From NCBI GenBank assembly GCA_942492115.1, contig CALODL010000001.1, positions 124,001 to 188,000 on the forward strand: 64,000 bases of DNA, read 5' to 3'. The notes under the pieces are model-generated. The model had not been told where the DNA came from and made no database searches. It worked only from the letters and a program-made list of their open reading frames with translations. Of the stretch, positions 52,110-61,205 are shown in pieces. Both the position numbers and the translations under genes were made by a program. Positions within the stretch are counted from its first letter, which is position 1. Each line of letters begins with the position of its first letter. Source of the stretch: CALODL01 sp942492115 (GTDB lineage: Bacteria > Planctomycetota > Phycisphaerae > UBA1845 > CAIVHJ01).

Positions 52110-52529
52110 TCAGCCGCGGTAGGCGCAGCGGCTCGTGCAGGTCTCATGGACCACTACTTCGGCGAGTAGTGGCAGTGCCGGTTTGGTCCGTTCCCAGATC
52201 CAGATAGCGAGAATCTCGGATGTCGGGTTGCCCAGTCCGTCGATCTCGTTCAGGTAGTGGTGATCGAGGAGTTCATAAGTTGCCGCGAAGGCCTTCTTGA
52301 TGTCGGCGAAGTCGATCACGATTCCGGTGTGCGGGTCGGGCCGGCCTTCGCAGATGAGATCGACCTGGAAGCTGTGGCCGTGCAGTCGGCGGCACTTGTG
52401 GCCGGCGGGCATGTTGGGCAACAGGTGCGCTGCCTCGAATCGAAAGGTCTTGATGAGCCGCACCGCCTTGCCTGGTGCTGGGCTCGACGTGTTGCGGGTA
52501 GCCTGATCTGTTGATGTGTCCGTGATCAT
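52110..52529 (-). CDS. queD: 6-carboxytetrahydropterin synthase
   Basis: A 139-residue enzyme making 6-carboxy-tetrahydropterin from 7,8-dihydroneopterin triphosphate. Zinc ligands H35 (FEAAHLLP), H50 and H52 (RLHGHS) and catalytic C46 (HKCRRLHGH) are visible, with LDHHYLNEI and the C-terminal E in VVHETCTSR. ATG 52529 is chosen; an ATG at 52571 would add 14 residues and overlap queE by 11 bases. The gene follows queE and precedes queF. Confidence 0.92.
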   Translation of the reverse strand: MITDTSTDQATRNTSSPAPGKAVRLIKTFRFEAAHLLPNMPAGHKCRRLHGHSFQVDLICEGRPDPHTGIVIDFADIKKAFAATYELLDHHYLNEIDGLGNPTSEILAIWIWERTKPALPLLAEVVVHETCTSRCAYRG

Positions 52530-52560
52530 GATGCGTGATCCGCGAGGCCCGTGGCGTCGA

Positions 52561-53208
52561 TTAGACACCAATGGTATCAGGTGCCCAGATGAACTTGTGC
52601 ATCTGGAGTTGGAATATGACGTTCAAGCGATCAGCGAGTATCCATTCGATGATCGATCGCGGTTCGATCGCACCGAAGACCGGCGACATGAGCACGGTAC
52701 AGATGCTGTCGAGTCCGTACCGGTGGATGACTTCGACAGCCCACTGATAGTCCTCACGGTCGCCCACGACGAACTTGACCTCGTCGTGCTTGTTCAGTAA
52801 AGCGATGTTGTTCCAGTCGTTACGCTCGACCTCACCCGAGGACGGGCACTTCAGGTCCATGACTCGAATGACGCCGGCCGGCAACCGATCAATCGGAAGG
52901 GCGCCGGCGGTTTCACACAACACGGTGTGCCCGGCGGCCATCAACTGCTCGGCGAGTGTGCCGCATGCAGGTTGCAAGAGGGGTTCGCCACCTGTGATCT
53001 CGACCAGGCGGCCGCCGATCGCGTTGACGCGAGCGACCACATCCGTGACGGTCATCCAATTCCCATGGTAGAACGAATGCGCGCTGTCACAATACGAGCA
53101 GCGCAGATGGCAGCCCGTCAGGCGGACGAAGGTGCAAGGCTTACCCGCCCAGGTCGATTCTCCCTGAATACTGTGATAAATCTCGTTGATCTTCAGTCGT
53201 TCGGCCAT
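52561..53208 (-). CDS. queE: 7-carboxy-7-deazaguanine synthase (radical SAM)
   Basis: A 215-residue radical SAM enzyme that makes 7-carboxy-7-deazaguanine. The cluster motif is C-x3-C-x2-C in TGCHLRCSYCDSAHSF; GESTWAGKPCTFVRL precedes it, and TGGEPLLQ (SAM-binding) follows. DLKCPSSGE is the QueE-specific loop. ATG 53208 (MAERLKINEIYHSIQGES) was chosen over TTG 53226. It starts the queE-queD-queF operon. The upstream region 53209-53573 should hold its promoter. Confidence 0.92.
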   Translation of the reverse strand: MAERLKINEIYHSIQGESTWAGKPCTFVRLTGCHLRCSYCDSAHSFYHGNWMTVTDVVARVNAIGGRLVEITGGEPLLQPACGTLAEQLMAAGHTVLCETAGALPIDRLPAGVIRVMDLKCPSSGEVERNDWNNIALLNKHDEVKFVVGDREDYQWAVEVIHRYGLDSICTVLMSPVFGAIEPRSIIEWILADRLNVIFQLQMHKFIWAPDTIGV

Positions 53209-53573
53209 CGCTTTGTTCGTACCCAATTACCTTGCCCTTGGCGACCAGCACAGGCCCAAGCGACGCAAATAGATAGCGATTCAGCATAGTTCAAGCGAAA
53301 ACGAGATTCCAGGGAGTCGGGTGCAAGAATCGGAGATCCAGAGAGCATGAACGGTCTGGAGCCCGTTGCTCCATCGACCATTTGCCCAATCGATGTGGCG
53401 CCCCGCGTCACTCCAGCCCGGCCGGAGCCGACGAGGCCCTCCTTCGTTGGCTCCGGTTCTTGTCATATGAATCCCGGCAAGCTGGCCCGGGGGGCGGGAG
53501 TGGGCGAGCCAGTCGGAGGTAGCCTGAGGAGCCCGGCTGGGCGGGGCATCGCACAGGGCCACGTCCAAGCTGC
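53209..53573. other. Intergenic region between cox operon end and queE start, with inverted repeat
   Basis: 365 bases without a supported gene. It must hold the end of the minus-strand cox operon and the promoter of queE. CCGGAGCC (53422-53429) pairs with GGCTCCGG (53449-53456), and ACGAGG/CCTTCGT extend the stem inside the loop. TTCTTGT follows on the plus side only, so it is not a clear minus-strand terminator. No other structure is evident. Confidence 0.5.
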
Positions 53574-53813
53574 TCAGGCGTCGGTGCTTTCAGAGGCTGC
53601 CAGTCGGCGAGCTCTCACGAACCACGTGATGGCCAAGCCCCCCATTCCGAACAGCACGCCGTATACGATGATGCCCAGGGCCAGGACGCCACGCATGGCG
53701 CCCTGCGTCATGGACGATTCCGGATCGCCCGCGCAGACGGAGCAGGCCTCAGCCAGTTCCGCGAAGAATACCGGGTGTGCCAGGGCTACGAGGACGAGAA
53801 GGCGTCGGGTCAT
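53574..53813 (-). CDS. Small membrane protein with Cys-rich start, end of cox operon
   Basis: A 79-residue protein: signal/TM MTRRLLVLVALAHPVFFAELAEA, then CSVCAGDPESSMTQGAMRG, a second helix VLALGIIVYGVLFGMGGLAITWF, and a basic/acidic tail. The C-x2-C motif could bind copper or form a disulfide. Similar small proteins sit after cox genes in planctomycete genomes as I recall. The ATG overlaps the stop of the preceding small gene (TGATG), so translation is coupled. The longer open frame upstream lacks support. Confidence 0.65.
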   Translation of the reverse strand: MTRRLLVLVALAHPVFFAELAEACSVCAGDPESSMTQGAMRGVLALGIIVYGVLFGMGGLAITWFVRARRLAASESTDA

Positions 53814-54013
53814 CAATTCAACCCCCTGACTTTGCGAACAAACCACCAGCCATAGGCCAGGCTGGCACCAACACATGCGAAGGAGCAGACAGCCATGGCC
53901 AGGTGAGTCGTGCCATTGACCCGCTGGTACTCGGTTGTCGCCCAAGCACCACAGAACAGAAACATGGCGACGCATGCCACGACGAACACGATGTGGAAGG
54001 CCTTAAGGGACAT
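53813..54013 (-). CDS. Small two-helix membrane protein in cox operon
   Basis: A 66-residue protein: MSLKAFHIVFVVACVAMFLFCGAWA (helix 1), TTEYQRVNGTTHLAMAVCSFACVGASLAYGWWFV (helix 2), then RKVRGLN. It overlaps coxD's stop by 11 bases and the next gene by one. The pattern SLKAFHIVFV resembles small assembly or stabilising subunits found with oxidases. Role in oxidase biogenesis is inferred from position alone. Confidence 0.65.
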   Translation of the reverse strand: MSLKAFHIVFVVACVAMFLFCGAWATTEYQRVNGTTHLAMAVCSFACVGASLAYGWWFVRKVRGLN

Positions 54014-54317
54014 ATGGGCTACCCAGAGAATCGCCTTCCGTCAGAACGGGCAACAGCAACAGGATAATGAAGAAGAAGGCGGTCAGGATCAGGATCATGC
54101 CCAGCACTGACTTCTTATCATAGACCAGGTGCATGAAAATCGCCGCCACCAGTGATCCCTTGAACGAGGCGATCAAGAGAGCGATGACGATACCAATCTC
54201 GACCGACGTTTCGAGGTAGCTGGCACCGACGGTGACGACGGTCAGAATGCCCAGGCTACAAAACACGATCCAGTAGTGTTTCAGGTGCTTTTGGATTGTG
54301 GCTGCATCGGAAGCCAT
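54003..54317 (-). CDS. coxD: Cytochrome c oxidase subunit IV (caa3-type)
   Basis: A 104-residue membrane protein with three helices (IVFCSLGILTVVTVGASYL, IGIVIALLIASFKGSLVAAIFMHLVYDKK, LGMILILTAFFFIILLLLPV). The KGSLVAAIFMHLVYDKK string is a hallmark of the bacterial CoxD/CtaF family. It follows coxC by 12 bases and completes subunits II-I-III-IV of the terminal oxidase. A short hydrophilic N-terminus (MASDAATIQKHLKHYW) precedes the first helix. The C-terminus overlaps the next small gene. Confidence 0.85.
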   Translation of the reverse strand: MASDAATIQKHLKHYWIVFCSLGILTVVTVGASYLETSVEIGIVIALLIASFKGSLVAAIFMHLVYDKKSVLGMILILTAFFFIILLLLPVLTEGDSLGSPYVP

Positions 54318-54329
54318 GCTTGCGGGCTC

Positions 54330-55130
<801 letters not shown>

Positions 55131-55135
55131 GGGCG

Positions 55136-56926
55136 TCAGGCCTCCACCGGTTCGAATTGCGGGCAGTAGTCGCCTTCCTTGCCCGGGACGCTGTATTCAT
55201 ACGGACCGCAGTATGCCACCGGGACTTCGGCAAAATTGCCGTGCGGCGGTGGAGAGGGTGCGGCCCACTCAATTGTCGTGGCTTTCCACGGGTTGTCCGA
55301 TACCTTCTTTCCGAACTTGGCACTCCAGAAGAAATTCACGATGAAGAAGATCTGGGCGGCGCCCATCAGCCAGGCACTCCAGCTCGACATGACCGTCAAA
55401 CCTTGAACGTGTTCACCCAGCTCGTAGTTCGTCTGATCATACAGGCGACGCGATACGCCGTGCATACCCACGAAGAACATGGGCATGAAGATCGCATTCA
55501 TACAGATCAGTGTCGGCCAGAAGTGCAGGTGACCCAGCCAGGTGCTCATCTGTCGTCCGGTGACTTTCGGATACCAGTAGTAAATGCCTGCAAACAGGGC
55601 CATCAGCGTGCCGGGGGCGACCACGTAGTGGAAGTGCCCGATCACATAGTACGTATCGTGCAGGTGGATGTCCGAGGCAGGCAGTCCCAACGGCAGTCCG
55701 GTCAGTCCACCGATGGCGAACATCGGCAGGAACGTCAGGGCGAACAGCATCGGGACCGTGAAACGGATCGATGCGCCCCACAGGCTGAGCAGGAAGCAGG
55801 TCAGCACGATGACCGATGGGACCGAGATGATCATGGTCGTCGTGGCGAAGAACGCGCTGATCGACGTGCTCATGCCGGTGATGAACATGTGGTGGGCCCA
55901 CACGATGAACGACATGAACGCCAGGAAAATAACGGAGTAAACCAGGGTCTTGTAACCCCACAACGGCTTGCGTGTGTTGTTGGCGATGATCTCGCCGACG
56001 ATACCCATCGCCGGCAGGATGAGAACATAGACTTCGGGATGGGCCAGGAACCAGAACAGATGTTGCCAGAGCAACGGGCTGCCACCACCACTGTTGGTGA
56101 GGATTTCATTGCTCACGACCAGTCCGCTCGGCATGAAGAAGCTCGTGCCGGCCAATCGATCCATCAACTGCAGAACACCAGCGGCTTCCAGAGGTGGGAA
56201 GGCCAGCAACAGCAGGAACGACGTGACCAACTGGGCCCACACGAAGAACGGCAGGCGGAACAGGGAGAGTCCCTTCACCCGCAGGTGAGCGGTCGTCACG
56301 ATGAAGTTCACCGATCCGAGCAGACTCGACGTAATCAGAAAGACCATACCGATGAGCCACAGCGTCTGCCCACGCAACAGGTGTCCCAGGATGCCGGGGC
56401 CCGCCGGGTTGTTGACGTTGGCGAGTGGCGGATAGGAGGTCCAGCCCGAGTTGGCCGCGCCACCCGGGACAAAGAAGCTTCCCAGCATGACGATGCCGCC
56501 GCACAGGAACACCCAGTAGCTGGCCATGTTCAAGCGCGGGAAGGCCATGTCCGGCGCGCCGATCTGCAGCGGCAGGACGTAGTTGCCGAAGCCGCCTACT
56601 GCCAGCGGGACGACGCCGAGGAACACCATGATCGTGCCGTGCATGGCGCCGAGGGCGTTGTAGCCATCCGGAGACAGGATACCGCTGATGGCCATAGACT
56701 CCGACAGGTACTTGCCGATCCACGGAATCTCCTCCGCAGGGTAGGCCAGCTGCCAGCGCATGATCATGATCAGCGTAAAGCCGAACAGCAGGAAGAACAG
56801 GGAAGTAATGGTGTACTGAACACCGATGACCTTGTGGTCGACCGAGAACACGTACTTCTGAATGAAGCCGAGTTCATGTCCGTGATCGTGACCGTGATCG
56901 CCGGCGTGACTCGCAGCAGTACTCAT
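55136..56926 (-). CDS. coxA: Cytochrome c oxidase subunit I (A1-type)
   Basis: A 596-residue catalytic subunit with 12 or more helices, the heme a/heme a3-CuB centre. Active-site motifs: AHPEVYVLILP (CuB His and Glu278-type residue; the usual GHPEVY has Ala here), WAHHMFITGM (CuB pair), and GHFHYVVAPGTLM (heme a/a3 His), with MHGTIMVF early (heme a). The N-terminus is His-rich (HAGDHGHDHGHELG), unusual and possibly metal-binding. HPEVY makes it an A1-type proton-pumping oxidase. It lies between coxB and coxC. A long antisense frame (55103-56953) is a shadow. Confidence 0.95.
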   Translation of the reverse strand: MSTAASHAGDHGHDHGHELGFIQKYVFSVDHKVIGVQYTITSLFFLLFGFTLIMIMRWQLAYPAEEIPWIGKYLSESMAISGILSPDGYNALGAMHGTIMVFLGVVPLAVGGFGNYVLPLQIGAPDMAFPRLNMASYWVFLCGGIVMLGSFFVPGGAANSGWTSYPPLANVNNPAGPGILGHLLRGQTLWLIGMVFLITSSLLGSVNFIVTTAHLRVKGLSLFRLPFFVWAQLVTSFLLLLAFPPLEAAGVLQLMDRLAGTSFFMPSGLVVSNEILTNSGGGSPLLWQHLFWFLAHPEVYVLILPAMGIVGEIIANNTRKPLWGYKTLVYSVIFLAFMSFIVWAHHMFITGMSTSISAFFATTTMIISVPSVIVLTCFLLSLWGASIRFTVPMLFALTFLPMFAIGGLTGLPLGLPASDIHLHDTYYVIGHFHYVVAPGTLMALFAGIYYWYPKVTGRQMSTWLGHLHFWPTLICMNAIFMPMFFVGMHGVSRRLYDQTNYELGEHVQGLTVMSSWSAWLMGAAQIFFIVNFFWSAKFGKKVSDNPWKATTIEWAAPSPPPHGNFAEVPVAYCGPYEYSVPGKEGDYCPQFEPVEA

Positions 56927-56967
56927 ATCAAATCTTCTCCAGGGCTTGGCTGAATGGCCGTCCCGTG

Positions 56968-57789
56968 TTATTCGTCGAATTCGAACTCGAAATCGTCGCT
57001 TTCTTCCTCGAGGCCAGCGACCTCTTCTTCAAGCCACGTGTCCCACTCAGCCTGTGTCATGATTTTGAAGAAACCACGCATGCTGTAGTGGTTCAGGCCA
57101 CAGAGCTGGGCACAGGCGATGTTGTAGGTCTGGTCTTCGGGGGTCGTTTGTTTGGCCTTGAACCACACCGGGATTTCCATCCCCGGGATGGTGTCTTGTT
57201 TGACCCGCATGACCGGGATCCAGAAACTGTGGATGACATCGAGTGTCGTCAGTCGACAGATGACATCGCGGTCGACTGGAACCCGCAGCCAGTTGGGGGT
57301 CACGACATCATCCTTCGCATCATCGTCACTGCGATCGAGGCCGATCATGTTGTCTTCCGCGATCAATTCATTCCTGGTCGGTCCGAACTTGCCGTCAGGC
57401 CCCGCGTAGTGCACGTTCCACTGGAACTGCTGGGCGACGATGCGGACGGTCAGGGCTTCAGCCGGATCCGGTGCGTTATCGAGACTGCGTGAACGGGCCC
57501 AGGCCGGCATGGAGAACACGACCAGCAGGATCGCCTCGATCACGACCACGATCACTTCAGACCACTTGCTCAGCTTGGCCTTGATGGGGTCGTATTGGGC
57601 GGACGGGTTGGCCTTGTGCCGGAAACGGAACAGGCAATACACAAAGAAGATGCCCCAGCCGAAGAACAGCACGAGCATGAACACATGGATGAAGTTGATG
57701 AGGTTATCCCCTTCATACCCGAACGTTGAGAAATCTTCGGGTAGCCAGTACTTGGCCCATCCAACTGGAGCCTGGGCGATCATAGTCAT
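56968..57789 (-). CDS. coxB: Cytochrome c oxidase subunit II with acidic tail
   Basis: A 273-residue subunit: two transmembrane helices (about 35-57 and 78-97), then the CuA cupredoxin domain with TLDVIHSFWIPVM (His) and ACAQLCGLNHYSM (C-x3-C-x3-H-x2-M). There is no fused cytochrome c, so electrons arrive from a separate donor. The C-terminus is strikingly acidic: EEESDDFEFEFDE. It shares the D-D-F-x-F-x-F pattern with the cytochrome at 61994-64000. It opens the cox part of the operon, with 41 bases before coxA. ATG 57789 is used; ATG 57783 is possible. Confidence 0.92.
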   Translation of the reverse strand: MTMIAQAPVGWAKYWLPEDFSTFGYEGDNLINFIHVFMLVLFFGWGIFFVYCLFRFRHKANPSAQYDPIKAKLSKWSEVIVVVIEAILLVVFSMPAWARSRSLDNAPDPAEALTVRIVAQQFQWNVHYAGPDGKFGPTRNELIAEDNMIGLDRSDDDAKDDVVTPNWLRVPVDRDVICRLTTLDVIHSFWIPVMRVKQDTIPGMEIPVWFKAKQTTPEDQTYNIACAQLCGLNHYSMRGFFKIMTQAEWDTWLEEEVAGLEEESDDFEFEFDE

Positions 57790-57955
57790 CCTTCCGGTTG
57801 TGGCGTGACGCCGCGTCCGCCGTCAACAGGGTACCTCCGCATGTCGGCATGCGAGGCTGTTGATTGTCCAATGAGAACGAGGCGCCGAGGAGCGTCCCGA
57901 GTGGTGTCCGTCACCAACGAATCAAGTCAGTATTGTAGGGAAGAGTGTGGGGCCG

Positions 57956-58417
57956 TCAACGCGGACTGCCCCCTGGAAACAGTTGGTAGAGAACCAGATA
58001 CACCAGGACCCCCGTAAACGAAACATACAACCAGATCGGAAGGGTCACCCGGGCAATTCGACGGTGTCGATCGATCGTCCCGCGAGCCGCAAAATACAGC
58101 GTTGTCAGGCTCAGCGGCGGAACCGCCATGGCCAGTACGATGTGCGAAAACAGCATGATCAGGTAGTACGGTTTGATCCACCGTGGGCCTCGAAACTCCG
58201 TGACGGCGACGGTGTTGTAGTGATAGATCACATAGCACACCAGGAAGGCGACGGACGTCAGGAATGCCGCGATCATGGTGTTGCGGTGCGCCGTCACACG
58301 CTTGCGGCGGACGAGAACATAGCCGATCACGAGCAGAACTGTGGCCAGGCTGTTCAATGCGGCATTGACGGCTGGCAGTCCACTGACGTCGATGTCCGAT
58401 AATAAGTGATCCGCCAT
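57956..58417 (-). CDS. DUF420 membrane protein (CtaM/YozB-like)
   Basis: A 153-residue protein with four to five helices: LPAVNAALNSLATVLLVIGYVLVRR, RNTMIAAFLTSVAFLVCYVIYHY, WIKPYYLIMLFSHIVLAMAVPPLSL, IARVTLPIWLYVSFTGVLVYLVL. The HRNTM and HYNTVAV motifs with SHIVLA carry conserved His that fit DUF420, a family that aids maturation of heme-copper oxidases (CtaM in Staphylococcus). It sits between sco and coxB, consistent with oxidase assembly. Specific role is inferred from family and position. Confidence 0.85.
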   Translation of the reverse strand: MADHLLSDIDVSGLPAVNAALNSLATVLLVIGYVLVRRKRVTAHRNTMIAAFLTSVAFLVCYVIYHYNTVAVTEFRGPRWIKPYYLIMLFSHIVLAMAVPPLSLTTLYFAARGTIDRHRRIARVTLPIWLYVSFTGVLVYLVLYQLFPGGSPR

Positions 58418-58462
58418 ATCGTGTTGCTGCGCAAATTGTTGCGGTTGGTGTCGGCTGTTTGC

Positions 58463-59098
58463 TCAATGACCCAGTACGCGGGTGTCGACGCGCAGACGTT
58501 TCATGGCCTCCGCATCGCTACTGTCGTAGTACCCGCGGATGTTGCCCAGGTCATCTACGAGCATGAACCGCGTGTCGTGAATGATCTGGTTGTTTTGTCG
58601 GGCTTCTTCGACGGTGATGCGAAACCCTTTTATCGCCACGTCGTACATGGCGTCGATCTCACCTGTGAGAAACAGCCAACGCTGTGGATCGGCATTGTAG
58701 CGTTCCGCGTATTGGGTCAGGACCTGCGGAGTGTCCCGCTCGGGATCCACGCTGAAGGACACCAGTTTGAGGTCGGGAATGTCAGCGAGATCGGTTTGCA
58801 GGCGCTCCATGTGGCGACTCATCATCGGGCACGGCCCGGCACAGCTGGTGAACACGAAGTCGGCGATCCAGGTGTAGCCGAGCAGGTCATCCCGTTTCAC
58901 GGGTGCACCGTTGCGCTCGATGAACTCGAAGTCCGGTAGAGGCAGGCGAAAGTCCGGAGCGATGTGGTCGGTTTGTGCGACCGACGGCTTCGAGTTCAGT
59001 TCGCGAACGATGAACATGATACTGACACCGCCCAGGACGGCGGCCATGGCAAGCCATAACAGGCGGGTATCGTTTTTGGGTGTCGAGTCTTCGGACAT
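58463..59098 (-). CDS. SCO1/SenC-type copper chaperone
   Basis: A 211-residue membrane-anchored thioredoxin-fold protein that delivers copper to CuA. It has an N-terminal anchor (LLWLAMAAVLGGVSIMFIV), C-x3-C in FTSCAGPCPMMSRH, and the copper-binding His in IIHDTRFMLVD. LVSFSVDPERDTPQVL is a typical SCO segment. Length fits. It stands between ctaB and the DUF420 gene, with 45 bases to the latter and 12 bases to ctaB. Confidence 0.92.
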   Translation of the reverse strand: MSEDSTPKNDTRLLWLAMAAVLGGVSIMFIVRELNSKPSVAQTDHIAPDFRLPLPDFEFIERNGAPVKRDDLLGYTWIADFVFTSCAGPCPMMSRHMERLQTDLADIPDLKLVSFSVDPERDTPQVLTQYAERYNADPQRWLFLTGEIDAMYDVAIKGFRITVEEARQNNQIIHDTRFMLVDDLGNIRGYYDSSDAEAMKRLRVDTRVLGH

Positions 59099-59110
59099 TT
59101 CAAATCAGGA

Positions 59111-60031
59111 TCACAGCGCGTCGATCAACCACGTGGTCAACAACGCGGGCAGGTAGGCCAGTGAGCCGAGCATAACGGCCCGGGCACGAGGGGCCGTGCG
59201 CTTGAACCAGAACCGCAGACACAAGGTCAGGAAGCAGGCGCCCAGGAAGCTGGCGACCACGAAGTAGCGTGCGGTGGCGAGGTGGGTTACCACAGGCAGC
59301 CAACTGATGAAAATGAGCGTCAAAGTACACATGACCATGTGTCGGGCTGTCGCGCCGCCATCCTCATCGAGACCCGAGAGCATGACCATGCCGGCCCGGC
59401 GATAGTCCTCCCGGTAGATCCATGCGATGGCGAAGAAATGCGGCAGCTGCCACATGAACATGATGGCGAACAGCACCCAGCTACCGGTTGAGAGTTCGTT
59501 GGTCGCAGCAGCCCAGCCGATCACCGGGGGCAGAGCGCCCGGTATGGCACCAATAAGCGTATTGGCCGGTGTGCGTGTCTTGAGGGGCGTGTACGCGAAC
59601 AAATAGCAGGCAGCGGTCAAGGTGCACAGGAACGCGGCGAGCAGGTTGACAAAAAGCGCCAGTTGCAGCACACCCACACAGGTGCACAGGGTGCCGAACT
59701 GCAGGACCTGGTACTCGGTCAATGTGCCGGTGACCAGCGGACGCCCTTGTGTGCGCTTCATCAAGTGATCGATGTCACGCTCGAGGTACTGATTGATCGC
59801 GCCGGCCCCTGCCGCGGCCAGAGCCGCTCCGATCATGGCATGAATCAGGACCGGGAATTCGATGATGCCCCCACCGGCCAGCAGGTAGCCGATCAACGTC
59901 GTCAGGAGCACCATGGCGTTGAGACGCCATTTGGCCAGCACGCGGTATTCTCGCCAGATCCGGCGCGGAGCCGTGGCCTGTTCGATGTTACCGAGTTGTG
60001 TGTTGGCGTTGGTCACGAGTGGTCCACGCAT
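59111..60031 (-). CDS. ctaB: Protoheme IX farnesyltransferase (heme O synthase)
   Basis: A 306-residue UbiA-family prenyltransferase with about nine helices. It adds a farnesyl group to heme B. Motifs: NQYLERDIDHLMKRTQGRPL (aspartate-rich Mg-prenyl-PP site), YTPLKTRTPANTLIGAIPGALPP and YREDYRRAGMVML. An ATG at 60031 gives 306 residues and overlaps ctaA by 19 bases. GTG 60016 would give the classic GTGA overlap with ctaA's stop. No strong Shine-Dalgarno distinguishes them. Confidence 0.92.
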   Translation of the reverse strand: MRGPLVTNANTQLGNIEQATAPRRIWREYRVLAKWRLNAMVLLTTLIGYLLAGGGIIEFPVLIHAMIGAALAAAGAGAINQYLERDIDHLMKRTQGRPLVTGTLTEYQVLQFGTLCTCVGVLQLALFVNLLAAFLCTLTAACYLFAYTPLKTRTPANTLIGAIPGALPPVIGWAAATNELSTGSWVLFAIMFMWQLPHFFAIAWIYREDYRRAGMVMLSGLDEDGGATARHMVMCTLTLIFISWLPVVTHLATARYFVVASFLGACFLTLCLRFWFKRTAPRARAVMLGSLAYLPALLTTWLIDAL

Positions 60032-61143
60032 TCGGGGGTCGTTGTTGTTGCCGGCATACTACCGCATTCCGGGCACACGTGTCCCGAGCCCAATCCGGTC
60101 AGGCAGTAGCCGCAGTTCGCACAGCCTGAATGGGCCATCCGCGGCACGACGGCCAGCAGGAGCCCCAGGGCACAGGCAAGCATTACTGCGCCAGTTCCCA
60201 CATGCGCCGTGGTCATGGCCAGGGATCGTTGCGTCAGGATGGTCAAGGCGCCCAGAACAACTTGTGCAAAGATGAGCAGAACCAGTCCCATGGCCACCAG
60301 CACCGCCGTGGTTGTGCTGGCGGGATCCTGGAGAACGCGACGGGCGGCGAGGATGATCGTCAGGGTGACGATGACTGCTCCGACACGATGGGCAAAGTGC
60401 ACCCACACTTGCATCAGTGTAACGGCTGGCAGGGGTCTATCGGCCCAAACACGGGCGGTGTTGACATCCTCCAGGGCCGCAGCAGTCGTGGGGGGCAGCA
60501 CCTTACCGAAGCTCAGTGGAAAATCGTGTATGGCCAGTCCTGACTCCGTGTGGCGCATGATCGCGCCGGCGATGATCTGCAGGTAAACACAAGCCAGGAC
60601 AATTGCGGCCAGCCTGACGAGCGGTGTGTTGCGCCAGGAGATCGGGCGCCAGCGCGCGGAGGTTGCCGCGGCAATGATCAATGTCATGCACAGGAAAACC
60701 TCGGCGGTTCCCGCATGGGCAACCGAAACAACGGTGGGCAGATGGTAGAGGACCGTCAGGCCGCCGAGTACGCCTTGCCCGCAGACCATGAGGAGTGCAC
60801 CACTCCCCAACCACTTCAGCCATCGGGGATGGGCCGAACACCACAGTCCGACGCAGAGTCCGATGGTCAGGAATCCGACCGCTGACGCGACCAGGCGGTG
60901 GCCGTGCTCGTAGAAGATGCCGCCGACCCACTGGGATGGCGGATAGGTGAACATGTTCTGACCATACGTGGTTGGCCAGTCGGGTACGGCGAGGCCCGAG
61001 CCCGTGGTCGTGACCGTACTGCCGATCATGATCAATATCAGCGTACTGATGGATACGCCGACGGCGTAGCGATGCAGCCATGTGGCATATCGCGTGCGGC
61101 GTCCGTCATTGCGAATCGAGCTGGTGGTGGCGATGAGGGTCAT
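60013..61143 (-). CDS. ctaA: Heme A synthase (CtaA/COX15) with C-terminal zinc-ribbon tail
   Basis: A 376-residue membrane oxidase of eight helices that converts heme O to heme A. Motifs: GSTVTTTGSGLAVPDWPTTYG (first loop, Glu-like entry), EHGHRLVASAVGFL with the heme His, VQVLLGGLTVLYHLP-type repeat (QGVLGGLTVLYHLP), and GAIMRHTESGLAIHDFP in the second half, then HFAHRVGAVIV. After the last helix is an added tail CANCGYCLTGLGSGHVCPEC (341-360), a zinc ribbon with five Cys, typical of planctomycete C-x2-C...CPECG domains. A hairpin with a U-rich tail sits between the upstream gene and this ATG. The stop overlaps ctaB's start region. Confidence 0.92.
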   Translation of the reverse strand: MTLIATTSSIRNDGRRTRYATWLHRYAVGVSISTLILIMIGSTVTTTGSGLAVPDWPTTYGQNMFTYPPSQWVGGIFYEHGHRLVASAVGFLTIGLCVGLWCSAHPRWLKWLGSGALLMVCGQGVLGGLTVLYHLPTVVSVAHAGTAEVFLCMTLIIAAATSARWRPISWRNTPLVRLAAIVLACVYLQIIAGAIMRHTESGLAIHDFPLSFGKVLPPTTAAALEDVNTARVWADRPLPAVTLMQVWVHFAHRVGAVIVTLTIILAARRVLQDPASTTTAVLVAMGLVLLIFAQVVLGALTILTQRSLAMTTAHVGTGAVMLACALGLLLAVVPRMAHSGCANCGYCLTGLGSGHVCPECGSMPATTTTPECVDHS

Positions 61144-61178
61144 GACAGAAGAAGGCCCCGGCCTGGACGACCGGGGCC
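61144..61178 (-). terminator. Hairpin with U-rich tail immediately before ctaA
   Basis: GGCCCCGG (61154-61161) pairs with CCGGGGCC (61171-61178) around a nine-base loop. In the minus-strand sense the stem is followed by TTCTTCTGTC, then ctaA's ATG (61143). It can act as an intrinsic terminator for the upstream cupredoxin gene or as an attenuator of ctaA. The U-rich part is shorter than ideal. Confidence 0.6.
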
Positions 61179-61205
61179 CGAATGCAGTTTAGAGGTCTAG
61201 TGCAT

